This document shows positions 1-14,279 of a stretch of DNA of 64,000 nucleotides, one piece after another. Position 1 is the first letter of the stretch; each line of letters begins with the position of its first letter. The DNA comes from Caprella mutica (lineage: Eukaryota; Arthropoda; Malacostraca; Amphipoda; Caprellidae). The stretch lies in NCBI GenBank assembly GCA_947561585.1, contig CANNZV010001608.1:124001-188000 (forward strand), read 5' to 3'. Made by a program: the position numbers and the translations under genes. The notes beneath the pieces are model-generated. The model ran no database searches, had not been told where the DNA came from, and saw only the letters and a list, made by a program, of their open reading frames with translations.

Positions 1-108
1 AATGTTTTCTATTTGGCCCTTTCATTTAAATATGGAGTTAATTCTTTTATTCACTTTGCAACATTCTTTTACGTCATTATTTTACAATTTATATTTTCTA
101 TATTCATG
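1..108. other. AT-rich sequence, nothing recognised
   Basis: This is the left edge of the window, before the 15-bp array. No gene or repeat signal is visible. Confidence 0.4.
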
Positions 109-505
109 TATTTTGTCCGTAAAGCATTTTGTCCGTTAGGCATTTTGTCCTTTAGGCATTTTGTACGTCAGGCATTTTGTCCGAAAGCCATTTTGACCGT
201 TAGGCATTTTGTCCGTAGGCATTTTGTCCGTAGGCATTTTGTCTGTAGGCATTTTGTCCGTAGGCATTTTGTCCGTAGGCATTTTGTCTGTAGGCATTTT
301 GTCCGTAGGCATTTTGACCGTTAGGCATTTTGTCTGTAGGCATTTTGTCCGTAGGCATTTTGTCCGTAGGCATTTTGACCGTTAGGCATTTTGTCTGTAG
401 GCATTTTGTCCGTAGGCATTTTGTCCGTAGGCATTTTGTCCGTAGGCATTTTGTCCTAGTACCGAATTTACCTGGGTGAAATTTACCGGGGTGGAATATA
501 CCGGT
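109..505. repeat. 15-bp tandem array (TTTTGTCCGTAGGCA)
   Basis: About 23 head-to-tail copies of TTTTGTCCGTAGGCA, with variants such as GTCTG and GACCG, run to about position 457. From there to about 505 the motif changes (AATTTACCGGGGTGG-like) but the 15-base spacing continues. Long open frames on both strands here are only a by-product of a repeat length divisible by three. The array resembles the terminal arrays of the elements described elsewhere in the window, so it may be one end of such an element, with the other end outside the window. Confidence 0.9.
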
Positions 506-1008
506 CATCAATATAATGTGTAAGCAAACTTTTTTGTGTATTTACTTAACTGACGCCATTCATCTCGAAGCACCGCCTCAGTTTTATAATCATCTTCTGT
601 ATCGCAATGAGTCTACCTATAGGTAATATCTTACCAAAGTGATAGGTCCATTTGAATTAAGTATGAAATTGCCAAAAGCGTAGTCATTTAATAAGATGCT
701 TATATACTTAGCCATAAATACTCTTATTGTACTGTATAAGAGCATCGTAATTCTTGTAAGTCATGTGTCCCTTAATAAAATAATTCTTTAATGAGGAGAG
801 TTTTATTAGCTTACAATTTATTATAGACTTTTTATGTTTAATAATAATTATGATTTATTTTTAGTTTCTTAATAATTTACGAAGACAGGCTACTTGTTAG
901 GGGCATATAATAATCACATTTTGTTAGGTTTCTCTATACAATTATTATTTTACTTGAAAATGATCCAAGAAAACGGATCGAACTATCGTGTTTTTAAACT
1001 TTAAGAAG
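506..1008. other. AT-rich sequence, nothing recognised
   Basis: No coding frame, RNA gene or mobile element end could be supported in this stretch. Confidence 0.4.
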
Positions 1009-1348
1009 TTACGCTTGAGACTGGCTATTTTCTGCTTTATAATTGGCAACTTTATACGGGAAAGTGAGTCAAAAGTATGTGTATCATTGAATATTGAAAA
1101 CAATGTTACGCTTGAGACTGGCTAGAATTTTATGAGTAAAGAAAAATCTAATCTAATACAAACTTATCAAGTCAATTGAAGGATATTCATCAAGATTTGA
1201 TTATAGGAGCAACATGAGAAAAAAATTATGGGAGACAATATATCATAATTATATTCTTTTATCTTATTTTTATTTTCCTCAATAAGTATTTTAAGTGAAT
1301 TTTCCGTTTTATCATTGGCAACTTTATACGGGAAAGTGAGTCTAAAGT
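1009..1348. repeat. Two interspersed short direct repeats
   Basis: The block GTTACGCTTGAGACTGGCTA occurs at 1009-1028 and again at 1105-1124. A different block of about 35 bases, beginning ATTGGCAACTTTATACGGG, occurs at 1042-1076 and again at 1313-1348 with one or two changes. The two repeats interleave, which suggests a duplicated or rearranged small element. The family is not recognised. Confidence 0.7.
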
Positions 1349-4300
1349 AATTATATAATAGAGCAAAAATCTCTTACACTAAGGTTTATAGAGGCATACA
1401 ACCCAATATACATCGTATAGACTATTAATTTAGTATGTTTCCTAAGAATATATCTGTAAATTTTGTTGTAATAAATATATTCTTTAATGTTCTCAAACTA
1501 GATTTGAAAATTATCTAATCATTAATATTATAATAGTGTGTCTGATTTTACTTTTTAAACATTGAAATGAGTATAAATCATCCAAAATTTACATGATGAA
1601 TAGTCAGTAAGGAAACCAATTTTATTTTGTTATTAACTTTTGACATTATGATTAGAATTGATATTCATAAAGCCAATCCATTCTGAAATATTCATGAACT
1701 AATATATTCGAACAACAGATGATTCAATCAAAATATGTAAATTTGGGAGAGAGAATATTATCATATTTCGCATGATGTAATACAATGATAGCTTAAAATA
1801 ATCAATCTTATAGGTGCACATTTTTACAGTACAAAATGAACCGTTTCAAAATATGATTTTCAACTGGAAGAAACTCTTACTTTTTGCTGCCAAACTTTTC
1901 TTTCGAAATTATAAAGTTAGACTCTGATGAAGCAAAGAAAATCTTCTTGGCGCATCTGAATGTAAGAATCGGAGCGAATTTTAAAATATGAAATGTTCAT
2001 TATTATATTATCTTATACAAGTTACATTATAATAATAATCATATTCATGATTTATAAATAATTATATTGGTATCATACTTCTAATTTTATTAGTGAAGAC
2101 TCAAATAAACCGTATCATCACATCAAAAATATATCATTATTTTCTCTCTACGTGTCCAGAGATCTCTGTATTTTCAAGTACCTTACAAGAGATTATTTGC
2201 TGCACAAAAAAAAATCTGTGTCTTGACCGTAAAGGAACAGAATTACTCAATAAATATGTGTCAAACCATTATAATTCATTTAAAAGCGACATTTGTGTTG
2301 TATTTCAAATTATTTATCTAAATAAAATGAAGGGTGCAAAATATTACAGCAATTTTTATTTGTATCTCTTTAATATTATGAGGAAGGTTTGCACTTATTT
2401 TCTTTATAAATTAACAGAAAAAGAATAATACCAGTAAGAGCCGATGTATTTATAAATTCAAAAGATATTTTTATAAGCACCTCAGAGTAAGGATTGGAAT
2501 ACCTAATATCAAGAATTATTACATACTTCAGAGATGAAGAATTCGATTCTCTCATTGGATGTCGAATGCCAGTCTTCAAACACAATAAACTACGGGTGTA
2601 TAAGAGCTCCTTCAGGTTCAACTCCTGATAAAGAAATAATTGAATTCTTCATCTTTGAAATACGTGTTTTTATTGAAGTTCAGGTCTCTTCATTCCTATT
2701 ATGAGTGACTTAGGAAAATATCCAATGAATTCATTTCATTAAATAAATGTATATATGAAATGAAATAATAATTTTTGACAATAAAGTTAACAAGATTTCT
2801 TTTTTCAGATATTTTTTTTTATCTTTCATTAAATACATTTTTCAATTTAAAGATACTCTTTCACATTTCCATGTTGTGAAAGTAAAAATTTATCAAATAA
2901 TAAGCAAGCTAAGAATTAGTTTTTACAAAGATGACTGCCTTGCAAGGAATCTTCCAAAATGCACTCTTGTCATTGTCCATCCAATATGAATTAGGAGCAA
3001 ACAAAAAGAATCGCAATGGGATTCTCATTGTCAGTTTTTTTCCAGGGAAGCATTTATTCTTTTTATAAGACAGAAACAACTCTCAGTTATTTGTTACAAA
3101 CAATTTCTTTTATTAGAAAGCTGTAATTGTTTTTGTCTTGAAGAATATGGAAAGACATGAATAATGCATGTTTCTATTATATTAAATATCTCTAGGGAAA
3201 TATTTTGAACACTGTCTGACCTTTAAATGTTTCCCTCTTTACATTATTTTCTTTCTCCAACGTAGTGGAAAAATAAATTGTTTGGCATTGGAAAAAGTAA
3301 TCAATTTCTTGATTGGTTTGATTCGTAATCTGTTCAGTTATTGAATTAAATTCTTTATCAGTTAAATGTTTTATTTGAATCAATTTTGTCTTTTAAACAC
3401 TCAAGAAATGTGACTAAAATGAAGTTCCATTCATATAATTTGGTTATTGAATTGAAGTTAAATTAATTGAATTCCTCATAGAAAATACTACTAAGCTTGA
3501 AATGCAATATTATGTTTCTAAATTGGTAAATTAATAAGAGAAATACAGTCTTCTATAGTGGGTTAAATATCTGATCAACCATATCTTTTTGTCTATATAA
3601 TATTTATTAGAGTAGTTAAAATATTTTCTAAATCGAAATTATATTTCTTTGAATTTGAGTGAATTTTCTTTTGTATTTATTTGAAAATTAAATTGAACAT
3701 CATGTATTATATATATGAATTACCTTTAATTATCAAACAGAAGGTTAACATTTTCCATTTTTATTTGCGGTTTCCTATACTAATTTCTTCAGTAACCACG
3801 GAATATGTTTTAACTGTAGAATCATGAACCAAATGAGATAAAATGTTATTATAGTGCCTAAATTAAGTCAAATTTATCAAACATATTATTCAAATTAAAA
3901 AAATATGTAGGTGGAATATTAAAATTACAAATGTATTACAAATAAATTTATATAGCTCTAGTAATTTAGTAATTACTTCCAGATTCATAAGTATATTATC
4001 AAATAAATGAATATATTAATATTTATCTACAATAATACTCGAAAAATATAAATCTTAATTAGGAAATGTTTTATATCAATTAGGTAAGTAATTATAAACA
4101 AACAAGTTTAAATTGACCAATTCAAGACTTAGTGTTGCTGCTTGTAGCAGGGAACCCCTTGCTAGAGGTCCACGGGGCCTATGGGACCACTTTTTGGGAA
4201 CATCTTTACCGGTAAATAACGAAATAAAGTATTTTAGTTAGTGGTCATTGAACTGATAGATAGAGTATTTCTTGTTTCTCTATTTTGTCCCGGATGCATT

Positions 4301-6285
4301 TTCTTTCGAGTGGAAATTCTGAAGGAGAATGTCAATATGAAAGTTTCTTCTCAATTGTTCCGACACATATTGACATTTTCCCTATCATATGTTATATAGG
4401 GTCAAGAGGACTTGACTCGTTCATATTGACATGAGTTACTGTATTATTTTCAATGTTTATTCAAATATGTATTAAATATATTAGTTATTGATGCAAATAA
4501 TTAGTATCTCATAAAGTGATTTAATATATATCGAAACAACCACTTATACAATACTTTCAAATATAGTTTTCCCATATAATTTGGGTTAGAAAAATATTAA
4601 AATGATTAATTAATCAGTTGGGTAATCAGTTTCGACCCCATTGGTTCCGAAGGTTGAGACTTCGTGCAAAATTGCACTATTACAATACTATTTGTTGAGC
4701 ATAATGTTAACTGCAAAACTAATTTTCAACTAGTGCTGTATATCTTCGTAGATTTTCGTTCGGCTATTTATAAAAATTTTGGGTCCATCTTTTCTGTATC
4801 TTCTAATTAAATTGTCTCTGTACCTTTGAGTGTTCTGTTCATTTTTTAAAATGAGTATGTTTCTGTTTCTGGGTGTAACAGTCAATTTCATTATTATATT
4901 TCCGCTCACCGAGCTTTCGATTGATGTATTAATTGACCGTCAATTATTTTTATTAAAATTATTGTTCTAATCCAATTAATATATCTGATATTTCATGTCT
5001 TTTACAAAGTAAATAATATGTAATAGCAATAAAAAGTTAGGATAGAAATTATAACTATAAATGTTTGGTTATTATTAGTTCAAATTATGAAGTAATTCAG
5101 AAGTTTATAGAGCCTGGTTATAGTTTATAACTATTAGTATTTGGATTATTGTAAAATTATTGTATTTGAAAACTTAATATTTTATGTATGGTATATAAAA
5201 ACATTAATAATTATTATAAAATAAGGGTCAGTCTGATTGAACATTAATTCAAATGTATTTTTATAACTTTTGATTAGAATTGAGAAATATATCTTGTAAT
5301 CAAATTTACAAAGCAATTGATAACAATTTATAGGGAGAATCAAATAATTAAATTATGTAAGAAGTAATTAAGAGATTTAGAAGAAGAAATTTGCTATTGA
5401 AAATTCATCATATAATATAAATTAAAAATTAATCAGAAGTAAATTTTCCTTTTTGATAAAATAATATACTCAATGTCATAATCAAGTTATTTCGACGTTT
5501 AATAAAATATTCGTAGTATGTGTAGAGAGTGTTTATACTATATATCAATACATAGCCATAGTGCATCTATTGATGAAAGAATATTACATATATCTCTATA
5601 TCACCAATTATTATATTCAGAAAACATCTTAAAAATTCAATGGAAGCTATGATGCCACTATCGTCTTGCAAGACATTCTTTTTCACTGACTATTTCCTAT
5701 ATCTGTTATTTCTTGGTAATTGTAAGCCAATGTCTAATTACTATGAACTTCTTGTTGCATGTATATACGTAATACCTTCATTCGGTCTTACCTACTTATT
5801 GCTTGAATTTAAGCCTTTTAAGTTTTAGGTTTAAAATTAGATATAGTAAATCATGTGATTGTCATATTCATATGATAAGAAATGTCATTATTGTCTTAAT
5901 ATGAATACTATGTAGAAAATTGTCTTTGAGGAATCCACAATACGTTGTATTTCTACTTTCCTCAATAGTTTATTATTGTCACAATATTCCATCAAATTAG
6001 GAGGGAGCATCTGGCATTAATTTTCATTGTGAAAGTCATTAAAATGAATCAAAAGGAAGTTATATGAATTAAACGTATATAATAACTACAAAGCACTTAG
6101 TTAATTAACTTCACTGTGACTTTATGATATGATGTATAATATTGAAAACAAGAATGCTAATGACTGACAGAAATCTTGACAATTGACAATAATACCCTAA
6201 TAGGAAAAATCAATAACTTAATTGTAAGTTGTAGTTGTACTAATTATATTGTTTTTTGTAAAAAAATTTGTAGGTACTAATTTTT
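1349..6285. other. Long AT-rich intergenic stretch
   Basis: Short open frames (for example 2093-2428 plus, 3192-3383 minus, 5640-5828 plus) show no recognisable domain, and their composition is that expected by chance in AT-rich DNA. A slightly GC-richer patch at about 4130-4450 holds no gene that I can identify. I see no transposon ends here. Confidence 0.4.
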
Positions 6286-6289
6286 CTAG

Positions 6290-6465
6290 TTTTAGGATTA
6301 TTGTAGCTGTAGAAATTATTTTAGTATACTAATTATTGTAGTTGTTCAAATTATTGTAGTTGTAAACTATTGTAGATTTGCAAATTATTGTAGTTGTACA
6401 CTATTGCAGATGTATAAACTATTTTAGCTGTAGAAACTATTGTAGATGTTCAAATTAGTGCAGTT
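6290..6465. repeat. Degenerate minisatellite around ATTATTGTAGTTGT
   Basis: Roughly eight imperfect copies of a unit of about 20-22 bases built on (A)CTATTGTAG(A/T)TGT(A/T)CAAA follow one another. The copies differ by substitutions and small indels, indicating age. Confidence 0.6.
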
Positions 6466-8397
6466 GCATGTTTTTCGTTTCGAAATAGCTAAAATAAACA
6501 TTATCTATAAAAATAAGTGGAAGAATGTTATGAACCTTCTATTTATCTATTCTTATTTTATCAAAAGTTTAAGCTAAAATAATATAAATATTATTTTATA
6601 TACCAGTGTATTTTCCCGTCAAAAATAATGGGTTATCAATAGTATCATTGTTTGCTTAACCAGTTAGAAGTGTATTTTCTCGTTAAAATAAAATATGAAT
6701 TAAAAGAGCATATCAATATAATAATCCCGTGTGTACCATGGTCACATTTTTCATTTTAAAAACAATAAATTATGTAGGTATAGTTCTTCTAATATGATCG
6801 AAATTGTGAAACTGTCCGTTTTCTCGTTACCTATCGTATTTATTTTGTATAATGCAAAAAGTTATTAATCACTTACTTCAAAAAATTTGAGAGGTTTCCA
6901 GTGTGATATAGGTAGCTTTCCATGCAGTTGCACAATTGCACATGCATAATTTTTCTATTATTTTGAGGAATCGGACACCAAATAACGAAATAAATAAATA
7001 AATAAATATACACACGATGGAAATTACTAGTATAGATAGAGAAATATATATTGATGATGTTTTTCATCAGATAAATACTAAAAATTATTCAATTCCTATA
7101 CGCGAAATAAGAAACATGTTCAGATAAAATGTACTCAATAGCTCAGAATAATTCTTCTTACTGATTGGATATAAAAATTTACTCTATTCATTTATCTCTA
7201 TGGACCTGTATTAATTTATTTCATTAGTTTAGTTATAATACTCTTATTTAGCTAAGTTAATTGAATCACATTGTACAGAAATATCGAATTCATTCTTCCA
7301 TATTGGTTTTTTCAGCTAGACTAGAAATGAATATACTTTTAGGATTTTTGGACAATTATTGGACATCAATATTTTGAAATGGTGATGCATGTTTATGAAA
7401 GGTTTTAATTTTGTATGAAATTCTAATTTTGTTGCAGTTGATTTTTTAAGTAATCTTAAAAGGGTTTGGTGATATCTGATGTTTTTGAGAAAGAAATAAT
7501 AAAATATAAAAATACAGTATACAGAAACTAAATGGTTTATACACATACGATCCTATAAACAATTTAACCACTTTATTTCTTTCTCCTAGGTACACATTGT
7601 TGCTGTCTAAATAAATTTCCTTTTCATCCTATCATACAGTTGTGAAACTTCTTTGTGAAGTTTTGTGAAGCTTTTATTAAAAGTTTCAAGGAAATAAACC
7701 TGCAGAATCGGGGGGAATTAAAGTGGCTTGTAGGGAAATTTATTTCACAATTAGAGGAATTCCAGATAACAATCAATCAATTAAACCACAAGAGAAAGCA
7801 TTCGACCGAAATAATAAAATATCTTGATTAGTGATTGATGACAACATCTTATTAAACTATATTTAATTATCAGTTGGTATAATAGAAAATCCTTTATATG
7901 GCCAACAGACGAAGGTATATATATTAAAAAATTGTTTTTTATAATAAATTACGATCGAATTCGACACCTTTGCTTACATTGAAAGTCGACGGTCGATGTT
8001 CCTAATATTCAGACTGGGACATCAGAACTCTATTTGAAATTCCTATACCTGCGTAGGTGCAAGTAAACTTCATAATGAATTTCTTTAATTGGTGTAATAA
8101 CTATTGATTCCATAGTTCTGAATATTGATTTCAGAGGAGCGAGTACTAATAATTGATTACTTCATTATTGAATAAAATTAATTGGTTGTACACTTTTTTA
8201 CCAGTCTTGAAATTGTTGTCAAGACGGTGCTGATTAAATCAATTTACAATTAAGAGTTAATTCAATAATTATTTTGAACCTAAAACTTATCCTGTAAAAC
8301 TGCAGGTAGCGTAAAAATATGATAAACAATTAACAAATGAAAAAATTGATAATACACAATTTAAATCTAAATGGAAACATAATGATATCTTGTTTCA
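6466..8397. other. AT-rich intergenic stretch
   Basis: Only short chance open frames are present (6873-7067 and 7316-7546 minus). No domain, RNA gene or repeat family is recognised. Confidence 0.4.
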
Positions 8398-8499
8398 ATG
8401 TTCATTAAGAGAAACTGTATTAAGAAAGATTTATATTTCCTCTTAAAACTAGAAATAGTTTGGCAACTTCTTATATCTACAGGAATTTTATTCCAGCCT

Positions 8500-9420
8500 T
8501 TTGGTTCAACGAATACATTTGACATTTTAGCACTGTTACAGTCTCTGGAAGGTCACAAGATCGTTTCCAAGAGTTCTGGTGCTATATGGATTCTCTGGAA
8601 AAACCAGTCTACCATTAACATGTTGTTTATACATATGAATCCATACTTTATACATAAGAATCCGTACTTATAAACACCACGGACAGTTAAAATATTTGCT
8701 TTTAGAAATAGTGCCTTAGTAGTTGCATGATAATCTGAGAAAGTTATATGTAGTTCTAATAATTCTCTCTTGGATAACAACAAGCTGGTTCAAATGTATA
8801 TCAGCAGCATCTCCCCAAATAAGGACTCCATAGAGTAAGTACTGATAAACAATAGCATAATACAAATTTATCAAAACACGATGAAGAACAAAGTTAGATA
8901 TTTTATAAATAATAATCGCATTTTTTGATAACTTATTGCAAATTCACTTTATATGCTCACCAAAACTCAATTTATCACCCAATCTTACACCTAAGAAAGT
9001 CACAACACTTTCAAAACATATTTGAGTACCATCAACATTTACAATCAGAGGTGACCTTACAGCATTAATTTTATTTGTGAATAATAGTGCAGAAGTTTTA
9101 TTTAGGTTTAATGAAAGTTTATTAGCACAAGTCCATTCAAAAAGATCTGAAAGTACCCTATTTGTACGGTACCATATTTGTACACAATAACCAACATCAA
9201 TGCATGCAAAAGTGGTGCCGTCTGGAAATATGTGAAGGAAGAGTCGCGCGAAAGAGAAGGCATGTCATTAATATATATCAGAAAAAAGAAGAGGACCGAG
9301 AACACTACCTTGAGGTACTCCACAGGACACCGCCCCAGCATTAGATACCGTGTTGCCAATCCGCACCACCTGAGATCTATTACTTAACCATTTTACGCCC
9401 AATGTCCTCTGGGGAGAACA
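8500..9420 (-). pseudogene. Non-LTR retrotransposon reverse transcriptase fragment
   Basis: Read on the minus strand, 9250-9345 encodes the RT motif GVPQGSVLGPLLF followed, after a one-base shift at a T run, by LIYINDMPSL. The catalytic-loop region then reads IFPDGTTFACID, where an intact enzyme has F-A-D-D-T, so the active site is lost. Further downstream (9120 to 8560) the frames give LSLNLNKTSALLF and a C-terminal stretch with ALFLKANILTVRGVYKYG, typical of the RT tail of Jockey or CR1-like LINEs. Several frameshifts separate the pieces. It is a dead 5'-truncated copy. The family is inferred from motifs and the clade is uncertain. Confidence 0.85.
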
Positions 9421-9430
9421 TTAGAAAAAC

Positions 9431-10700
9431 ATCAAATAATGTCTTTATTTAGTCTGTATAATCATATTCTAGCAGTAAGAAGCGTAAAATTAAATGTAGG
9501 TCATGCTACACAATGACTTGAGATTTTGAACAACTCAAAAGTTTTACTAAAATGATATTTGATTTTTAAAAAATATAAATAAACAAATTAATGTGATTTT
9601 TTAAAATATATTTTAAATTGTAAATGTTAACTATCTAATATTGATCTATCAAAAAAAATGTTTTTGGTCTAGAACATGTCTTGGGCATCATAGGGTTAGG
9701 TAACTACAAGACCATGACTTGGCAACACCACGAACACCATATTTATACATATTTATACAATTTATCATAGTTGAAATTATGATTCCAATACTGATTTTTT
9801 AGACCAATGAATTATAAATATGACTTTTTTTTTAAATTACATTCAATTAATACACAATTTTTATAATAGTTACACCTCTTTATTATACATAAGAAATGCG
9901 TGAAAAGGAACTATTACGGGTAGAGAATAAAATAATTTACTATTTCACAATATTCAAAATTTAGTATCCTTCAAGTATTCCCAATAGAATATTAAGTAAC
10001 ATTACTATTCCATTGTATTCCATGAATATTCCCACTAGATGCAAATACAGTCGTGTTCTGTCACCATATTCCCTAAATGTTCACCAGACTATCAACTCAT
10101 GCTACATCAATCGGCTTAAACTGGACTGAAAGCGAACACGTTTGCATGTTAATTCCTTGTAACTATGGTAATGAATTGAGTTGAATTCCATATATTTGAA
10201 TTATTCATAAAAAATAATATTATGATTTTAAATAAAAATTAAAACAATAAAAAAATAATTAGTTCAATTTTTAATACAAATGTTGATGGATTTTTAATTA
10301 TTTTTTCATATCTTTGCTTTATTTCAATAGAGTTTAATTATTGAGAATGGAAATGCTGTTTTATTCGTACTCTCCTTTTAAAGTAATTAAAACTTCTAAG
10401 AGAATTAATTTGCATAGAAAATGAAAGTTTTTCATGATTGAACAAATCTAAGAAAATGCATTTAATGAAAGAATAAATATATGTAGAGCATATATCAATA
10501 AATTTAAATTGTAAATGATTGAATATATTGAGTATATTTAAAATGGAATACATATGATTAAAAAATACGACCAAAATAAATAATAATGATATGAAAACTA
10601 TAAGATTGATAACTTAACTTATAATTCATAGTAAATCGGAATCCTGCCTATCATTTTCAATACAATACTCCTTCTCCCACTTCACATGTTAATAGCATGT
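9431..10700. other. AT-rich stretch without recognisable genes
   Basis: I see no coding frame with domain similarity and no clear repeat. The minus open frame at 10338-10574 has low-complexity composition and looks accidental. Confidence 0.4.
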
Positions 10701-10714
10701 TACCATTGACTAAA

Positions 10715-11130
10715 AATAGATCTAACATCTCATACATGCTTCCATACCTACAAACCAATGATCAATAGAATGTAGATCTAACATCTCTTGTTTATTTCCC
10801 ATACCTACAAACCAATGATCAATAGAATGTAGATCTAACATCTCTTGTTTGTTTCCCATACCTACTAACCAATGATCAATAGAATGAAGATCTAACATCT
10901 CTTGTTTGTTTCCCATACATTCAAACCAATGATCAATAGAATGTAGATCTAACATCTCTTGTTTGTTTCCCATATGTAACTACAAACTAATGATCAATAG
11001 AATGTAGATCTAACATCTCTTGTTTGTTTCCCATATGTAACTAAAAACCAATGATCAATAGAATGTAGATCTAACATCTCTTGTTTGTTTCCCATATGTA
11101 ACTACAAAACAATGATCAATAGAATATAGA
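10715..11130. repeat. 57-59-bp tandem array, about 7 copies
   Basis: The block AATGATCAATAGAATG recurs seven times between about 10757 and 11125, each followed by TAGATCTAACATCTCTTG and a T-rich stretch. Four units are 57 bases, so the minus strand shows an open frame with a 19-residue repeat (MGNKQEMLDLHSIDHW core). The remaining units are 58-59 bases and break this frame. On the minus strand several units contain TTTGTAG followed by GTATGGG, an AG|GT junction that resembles a splice site. No adjoining gene was identified to test whether this is a splice-site-derived array like those in the NAGLU gene. Confidence 0.9.
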
Positions 11131-14100
11131 TCGGAAGAAGAGGCTGAACTCTGTCAGTCAATGCAATTTTTTGGTTCCTTTGAAACAAGTTTGCGGAGTT
11201 TGATACACTTTTAATTGACTATTTTCCAATAGTGGCTATTGGCTGCAGTGGTAGATATTCATTTAGTTGTTTACATTTAATATGTTCATTGTGTTTCATG
11301 TTATTGCATTGCTTCATCAAAGAAATACTTCAATAATAACCTTTTAACAAAATTTTGCATGAAAAATTGTACAAAATATAAGAATAACATCTTTATTGAT
11401 TTAATATAATAATATGTTTTTTTACTGCAATTGACTCTTAAATTCGAGTTTGCTATTATTTCATTAGATATTATATTAATAAATACTAATTATTCTAATT
11501 AAAGTTTATTGATTTCAATATTAAGAATAATTTACGGTAAAATGTTTATGACCAGTTATTTAAAAATGTGACACAAATTATTTTTTTACTGTATTAATAA
11601 GAAATAAATTCATTCCAGAATACTAATTTTTGCTTTTATTTCTCTTTTGTTTATTATTAGAAGAGAACTCTTTATATCGTAATGAAAAATATAGAATATA
11701 TATTTCCACTGATTTAATCTGTGTCTAATTAATTACAATTGAATTAAATTCACCTTGCCATTCAAATTTTTAAAGGAAGAGGTAAAACTTAGTGGACATG
11801 AAATAGGTATTGAAATCCTGATATCTGTTATTTTAAATACAAACAAAATAGGTACATTTATAAAAATTGATATGTATAAATTTAGTTTTTAATAAACTAA
11901 TTAGAAAAGTTTTAGTTTAATTATGCAAAAAAAAATCTGAATCAAAACATATTTTAATAATAGCTATTTGTATGCTCCTAAAATATTTTAGAAGCATTAA
12001 AAAACATTAAGTTAAAATACTTTCAATAATGTATTATATATTTTAAAGTAATTGAAAAGTGAACATAAAATAAAAAATCTAACGTTGCTGTTCTAATCAG
12101 CAATTAAATATTTTGTACTTATTAAAGGGAAATGAAGAATTTATTTTAAACACCTTAACTGCATTGTGCTCATTATATGGTAAGCAGCTACTGGGATGAT
12201 AAGGTAATTTATGCTGAAATAAGTTATGAAACAGAGTTAAAGTTTGTAATAAAAAGTCTACGGTGTTTGAAACTAAGTTTTTATTTCCATTTTTCACTTA
12301 AGTTATTTTACTGAAGAAAATGGTGGAAGATTATTTCGGCAGCAAATGTTGTTTAGTTTTTTAGCATCCTTCTCATTTTATGATGATAACGTTTATTTAA
12401 AATTTAGAAACTGAAGATATTGAAAATACATATATTTCGGTTTTATAATAATTGTTTGAGTGAAATCATCCAAAAATGATACCAATTACTATAATAAATT
12501 TCACCGTCTCACCCTGTAGAAAATGTTATGCTTCAATAAATGGATATTTATTTTTTCTTTTAATAAAAAATGAAACCTCCATTCATTTCATCAGATACAC
12601 CACACACAACAACGATGGAATGCATTTTAAAACAAGGAACTGTGTAAGTTTCCGTGACCTTTAAATGTCACTTCGAAAGAGAAATACTATTTTTCACAAC
12701 AATTCTTCCTGACATTCGAATATTTGTCTCAAGTTCAGGACAATGAATTCCCAAATTGAACAAAAGAGGGGCACAGTTTTCAATATTTCTTTAAAAAGTC
12801 ATATAAAGGGAACAAAAAGTGCACTCACTTTGTTTGGACTATCAGTGAAGAAATGGCGTTCTATTTCTGAGTGAACTGTACTTATAGTACTGTTCAGAAA
12901 AGTTCATTCAGCGCTTTAATACTAATATAGCATCATTTTCTAATTATTATATTCCAAATAATTGTATTGCCTAATTCTATTATTGATAATTATTATATTG
13001 CTAATAATTAAATCCCTATTAATTTTATTGCTAATTATTATGTTCTTAACTATTATCCTCCTAATTATTATTAATTATTGTAATCATAATTTTTATAATA
13101 ACTTTATTTAGTTTATTGTAAATCATTATTCATTAATTTATATACTATTAATTATTTTATCGTCAATTATTATAATGCAGAAATTCCTGGTTTCTAGCGA
13201 ACCAAAAACTGTGTTGAATAAAAATTAATCGATGAAGATCACTGGATTATTCAAAATTATGAACATGCATTACTATTTATTTATTTATTCAACACAGACT
13301 CGCCCATACAATAGACCGAGTGAGCAGACACTCGCTCGTCTTTACATTTGTTATTTATAGAGAATGTTCAAATTTATGACCCGAGAAATCTTTCGCTATT
13401 AGAAGATTAAAATCATTAATGATTATCTTGAACTGAAACCTGTTTTTTAATGAATAAATTTTCCACCAAAATATTTTGAGATTAATTCCAAAATATCACT
13501 AAATCCACTTCATTGATTTGATTGAATCGTCAAATATTCAATTAATTATTTTTTATCTCAAATTTTTTTTTAAACATATGATTGCAATTTCTTATTACAT
13601 TCCAATTGGTAGTCAATGAACAAAAAGAACTCATTCGAAGTAATTCAAAAGATGATTTACTCGATAGTTAATCACTAGATGGCGGTATTTGTTAAATTAT
13701 GTAATATTTATGCATTACATTTTGATTTCAGTTTGATAATTAATTTTCATTATTACTTAGAAATAAGGGTTTAGCAATTTTAATTTAGTTTTGAATATAT
13801 TTGATATCAAAATGAGATTAAACCTTATTTTAATGAGCTGTTTGTTATTATTCCGCTTTGTAAACTTTAATAACTTCCTTGTTATCCGTCAGAGTTAATT
13901 TGCTTAGTTAGTATTAAACAATCTCATGACTTCAGATTTATTTTATATGTATAGGAACATAACAATCAAATATAAATATGAAACAAGCAAACTTAAAAGG
14001 AAAAAGCTAAAATATAATATATATTTTTTCACTTGTCTTTTGAGATTTTCCAGAAAGAACCAAATTTTGTCAGTTATGGTATAGAGAGTCTAAAAAGCAT

Positions 14101-14270
14101 CGTGACTACCAAGAAAAGATTTTATAGAAAAGATACTTTACCTTCTAATAAGTCTATTAAGAAAGGACAAAATAAGATCGATCGAAACCGTATAAAAACC
14201 AAGAGCACATCAACAAAACTGTTTTTGAATAATAGATTATTTTAAAAATATTTTTAAGACTTCTCTTCGA
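11131..14270. other. AT-rich stretch; simple sequence at 12940-13190
   Basis: The segment 12940-13190 is a degenerate AT-only tract of TAATTATTAT-type repeats. Around 13270-13345 there is a TATT microsatellite next to a GC-richer 60-base patch. The open frame at 14033-14245 is not recognised. No gene could be supported. Confidence 0.4.
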
Positions 14271-14279
14271 CGTGCTGGA

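Noticed and set aside
109..505. CRISPR array
   Set aside because: Units are contiguous 15-mers with no unique spacers, and the sequence is eukaryotic.
13..511. Repetitive 103-codon frames on both strands at the left edge
   Set aside because: They are by-products of the 15-bp array and have no independent support.
11126..11142. Sequencing-adapter contamination (AGATCGGAAGA string)
   Set aside because: Only 11 bases match, the following bases differ, and the string continues the local AGATCT repeat context.
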